From: Actinomycetota bacterium
GTDB taxonomy: Bacteria > Actinomycetota > Actinomycetes > S36-B12 > UBA10799
Direction of reading: 5' to 3'
Assembly: GCA_003452655.1 (NCBI GenBank)
Contig: DMNR01000390.1
Coordinates: 1-7,729 of the forward strand
DNA: 7,729 nucleotides
In this document: positions 6,604 through 7,729 of the stretch, in pieces
How positions within the stretch are numbered: position 1 is the first letter of the stretch
Layout: every line of letters begins with the position of its first letter
Translations under genes and position numbers: made by a program
The notes under the pieces: generated by a model
What the model was told of the DNA's origin: nothing
Database searches by the model: none
What the model saw: the letters and a program-made list of their open reading frames with translations, nothing else

Positions 6604-7552
6604 GGTCGTCTGGCCCAATCGCTTGCTGCTGGTGATCTGTTGTTCGTTGCGGAGCGGAAGTTCGCCCCCGCTCCGCTGTGGAAGCGATGAACGCTTCTTC
6701 CAGTGATGGTCGTTGCTCGACGAGTTCGTAGAGCCTGACTCCAGCTTGCTCAGCGAGTTGTGCGACGTGCTCCGCCCGCATATTGGTGACGTGTAAGACT
6801 CCGTGCGACGTTCCCGCAGTGAAAGATGCACCGACAGCAGTCAATGCGGTGGTGAGTGCTGCGAGGTGCGGAGTTCGAATGCGGACGTTGCCTGTGGCGT
6901 TGCGTGCGGTGAACTGTTCGACGCTCTCGTTCGCGAGCAATCTGCCTGACCTGATGACGATGATGTGATCGGCGGTCGCAGCCATCTCTGGCATGACATG
7001 CGACGACAGGAAGACGGTTTTGCCGGCCTTGGCTTGGGATCGCAGGAGGTTCCGAAGCCACCGCACACCCTCGGTATCCAGGCCATTGAGTGGTTCATCG
7101 AGGATCAAGACGTCTGGGTCACCAAGCAAGGCCCCTGCGATGCCCAGGCGTGTTGTCATGCCCACTGAGTAGGTGCCGACTCGTTTGTTTGCGGCGTGGC
7201 GAAGCCCAACGAGGTCGATGACTTCGGCGACGCGTCGATTTCCGATCCCGTGTGTGGCGGCGATGCAACGCAGGTGACTTCTCGCCGACCGTCCCGGGTG
7301 GCTTGATCGCGCGTCCAACATTGTTCCCACGGAAAAGAGCGGCGCCGGGATCTTCCGGTACGCCTGGCCGTGAATAGTCGCCGATCCGGCAGATGGTGTC
7401 TCGAGGCCAACAATCAGGCGCATCGTCGTGGACTTGCCCGAGCCATTCGACCCGAGAAACCCAGTGACCTCTCCGCGGTTGACGTTGAAACTCAGGCTGT
7501 CGACCGCAGTGAACGATCCGTAGCGTTTGGTCAGGTTCCGTACTTCGATCAC
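6596..7552 (-). CDS. ABC transporter ATP-binding subunit (ABC-2/DrrA-BcrA-like)
   Basis: This encodes a 318-residue ATPase that powers the adjacent permease. Motifs are Walker A GSNGSGKST (34-42), the DARSSHPGRSARSHL stretch (80-94) in the Q-loop region, signature YSVGM (128-132) in place of LSGGQ, Walker B VLILDEP (148-154), a D-loop with NGLD (156-159) and the switch His in SSH (H185). After about residue 215 a small C-terminal domain ends in LVEQRPSLEEAFIA (277-290), then a polar tail rich in Gln and Asp. The GTG at 7552 is preferred because GAGGGG lies 6 bases upstream and the protein then starts MIEVRNLTKRYG, as the family does. GTG 7576, with GGAG 8 bases upstream, is a weaker alternative adding 8 residues. 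It is the first gene of the operon. The variant signature and lack of a clear Q-loop Gln are common in this group. Substrate is unknown. Confidence 0.94.
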   Translation of the reverse strand: MIEVRNLTKRYGSFTAVDSLSFNVNRGEVTGFLGSNGSGKSTTMRLIVGLETPSAGSATIHGQAYRKIPAPLFSVGTMLDARSSHPGRSARSHLRCIAATHGIGNRRVAEVIDLVGLRHAANKRVGTYSVGMTTRLGIAGALLGDPDVLILDEPLNGLDTEGVRWLRNLLRSQAKAGKTVFLSSHVMPEMAATADHIIVIRSGRLLANESVEQFTARNATGNVRIRTPHLAALTTALTAVGASFTAGTSHGVLHVTNMRAEHVAQLAEQAGVRLYELVEQRPSLEEAFIASTAERGRTSAPQRTTDHQQQAIGPDDHE

Positions 7553-7558
7553 TTCCGT

Positions 7559-7564
7559 CCCCTC
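7559..7564 (-). promoter_or_regulatory. Ribosome binding site deciding the ABC ATPase start
   Basis: GAGGGG on the minus strand lies 6 bases before GTG 7552 and supports that codon over the upstream in-frame starts. It overlaps the edge of an 8-base palindrome, TCACGTGA (7563-7570), so a protein bound there could interfere with transcription or initiation. That last point is inference. Confidence 0.55.
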
Positions 7565-7685
7565 ACGTGATCTCACATTGACGTCTCCAACGACGCTATC
7601 CGCGGCCCGCGGCCTAGACGAGAGTCCACGGTCTGAACTTCTAGGCGTGGGGCTACGACTGCGGTCATAGGTGAGGGCTGCTTGC

Positions 7686-7729
7686 ATGTGGCCACGGCGG
7701 GAAACCGACGAGGCGCGTACCCGGCATCG
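7686..7729 (+). CDS. Possible start of a divergent gene (3' partial, unidentified)
   Basis: An ATG at 7686 opens 14 codons to the window edge, reading MWPRRETDEARTRH. GAGGG (7673-7677) lies 8 bases upstream as a plausible ribosome binding site, and an in-frame TAG at 7668-7670 bounds the frame. A short basic N-terminus of this kind is seen in many small regulators such as TetR-type proteins, and a divergent regulator beside an exporter operon would be usual. However, 14 residues cannot identify a family, and the frame may be fortuitous. The approximately 130-base gap to the ABC ATPase would then hold both promoters; I found no convincing -35/-10 pair for either direction. Confidence 0.25.
   Translation, partial: MWPRRETDEARTRH

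Noticed and set aside
6604..6831. N-terminal extension of the permease by 76 codons
   Set aside because: The extra residues read through the ATPase coding region in another frame and show no membrane or family similarity. The ATG at 6603 fits the operon overlap pattern and the family length.
7571..7576. TCTCAC near the ABC operon start, shared with the arms of the inverted repeat at 1262-1315
   Set aside because: Only six bases are shared and the flanks differ. A hexamer match over 7.7 kb is expected by chance, so it is not evidence of a common regulator.
7553..7687. N-terminal extension of the ABC ATPase by 45 codons
   Set aside because: The extension is Arg/Ser-rich low-complexity sequence from the upstream region. 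The GTG at 7552 has a good ribosome binding site and gives the canonical MIEVRNLTKRYG start.
1..7729. CRISPR array, tRNA, rRNA, insertion sequence or prophage signals
   Set aside because: No regularly spaced repeats, no cloverleaf sequence, no transposase or integrase motifs and no terminal inverted repeats with target duplication were seen. The inverted repeat upstream of obg encloses only 16 bases.

Overview
The window looks like a chromosomal segment from an actinobacterium (Actinomycetota) of moderately high GC, roughly 60% by eye. The gene order RNase E/G - rplU - rpmA - obg - proB is the usual actinobacterial arrangement. The proteins also carry actinobacterial traits: an acidic, Ala-rich RNase E tail, an ABC-2 permease with an SEWTKFWSVRST-type N-terminus, and GTG starts. 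I cannot assign a genus.

Left half, + strand (about 1-3819): the 3' end of an RNase E/G gene, a probable promoter, the ribosomal protein pair rplU (L21) and rpmA (L27), a terminator-like hairpin, a striking 18-bp perfect inverted repeat, the ribosome-associated GTPase gene obg, and proB (glutamate 5-kinase) overlapping the end of obg. This block handles RNA turnover, 50S subunit components and 50S maturation, plus the first step of proline synthesis. proA does not follow proB here.

Right half, - strand (about 7552-3835): one tightly packed four-gene operon, read right to left, encoding an ABC ATPase, an ABC-2 membrane permease, a sensor histidine kinase with an H-box of the HisKA_3 type, and a NarL/FixJ response regulator. 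The genes overlap by 8, 8 and 4 bases, so translation is probably coupled. The layout suggests an export or membrane-stress module made together with its own two-component regulator; the sequence shows neither substrate nor signal. The operon converges on proB with only 15 bases between stop codons. At the right edge a short open frame on the + strand may be the start of a divergent gene, but too little is visible to name it.

The coding content is ordinary and I see no undescribed multi-gene system. The most unusual non-coding signal is the 18-bp perfect inverted repeat just upstream of the obg ribosome binding site, whose arms are themselves partly palindromic.
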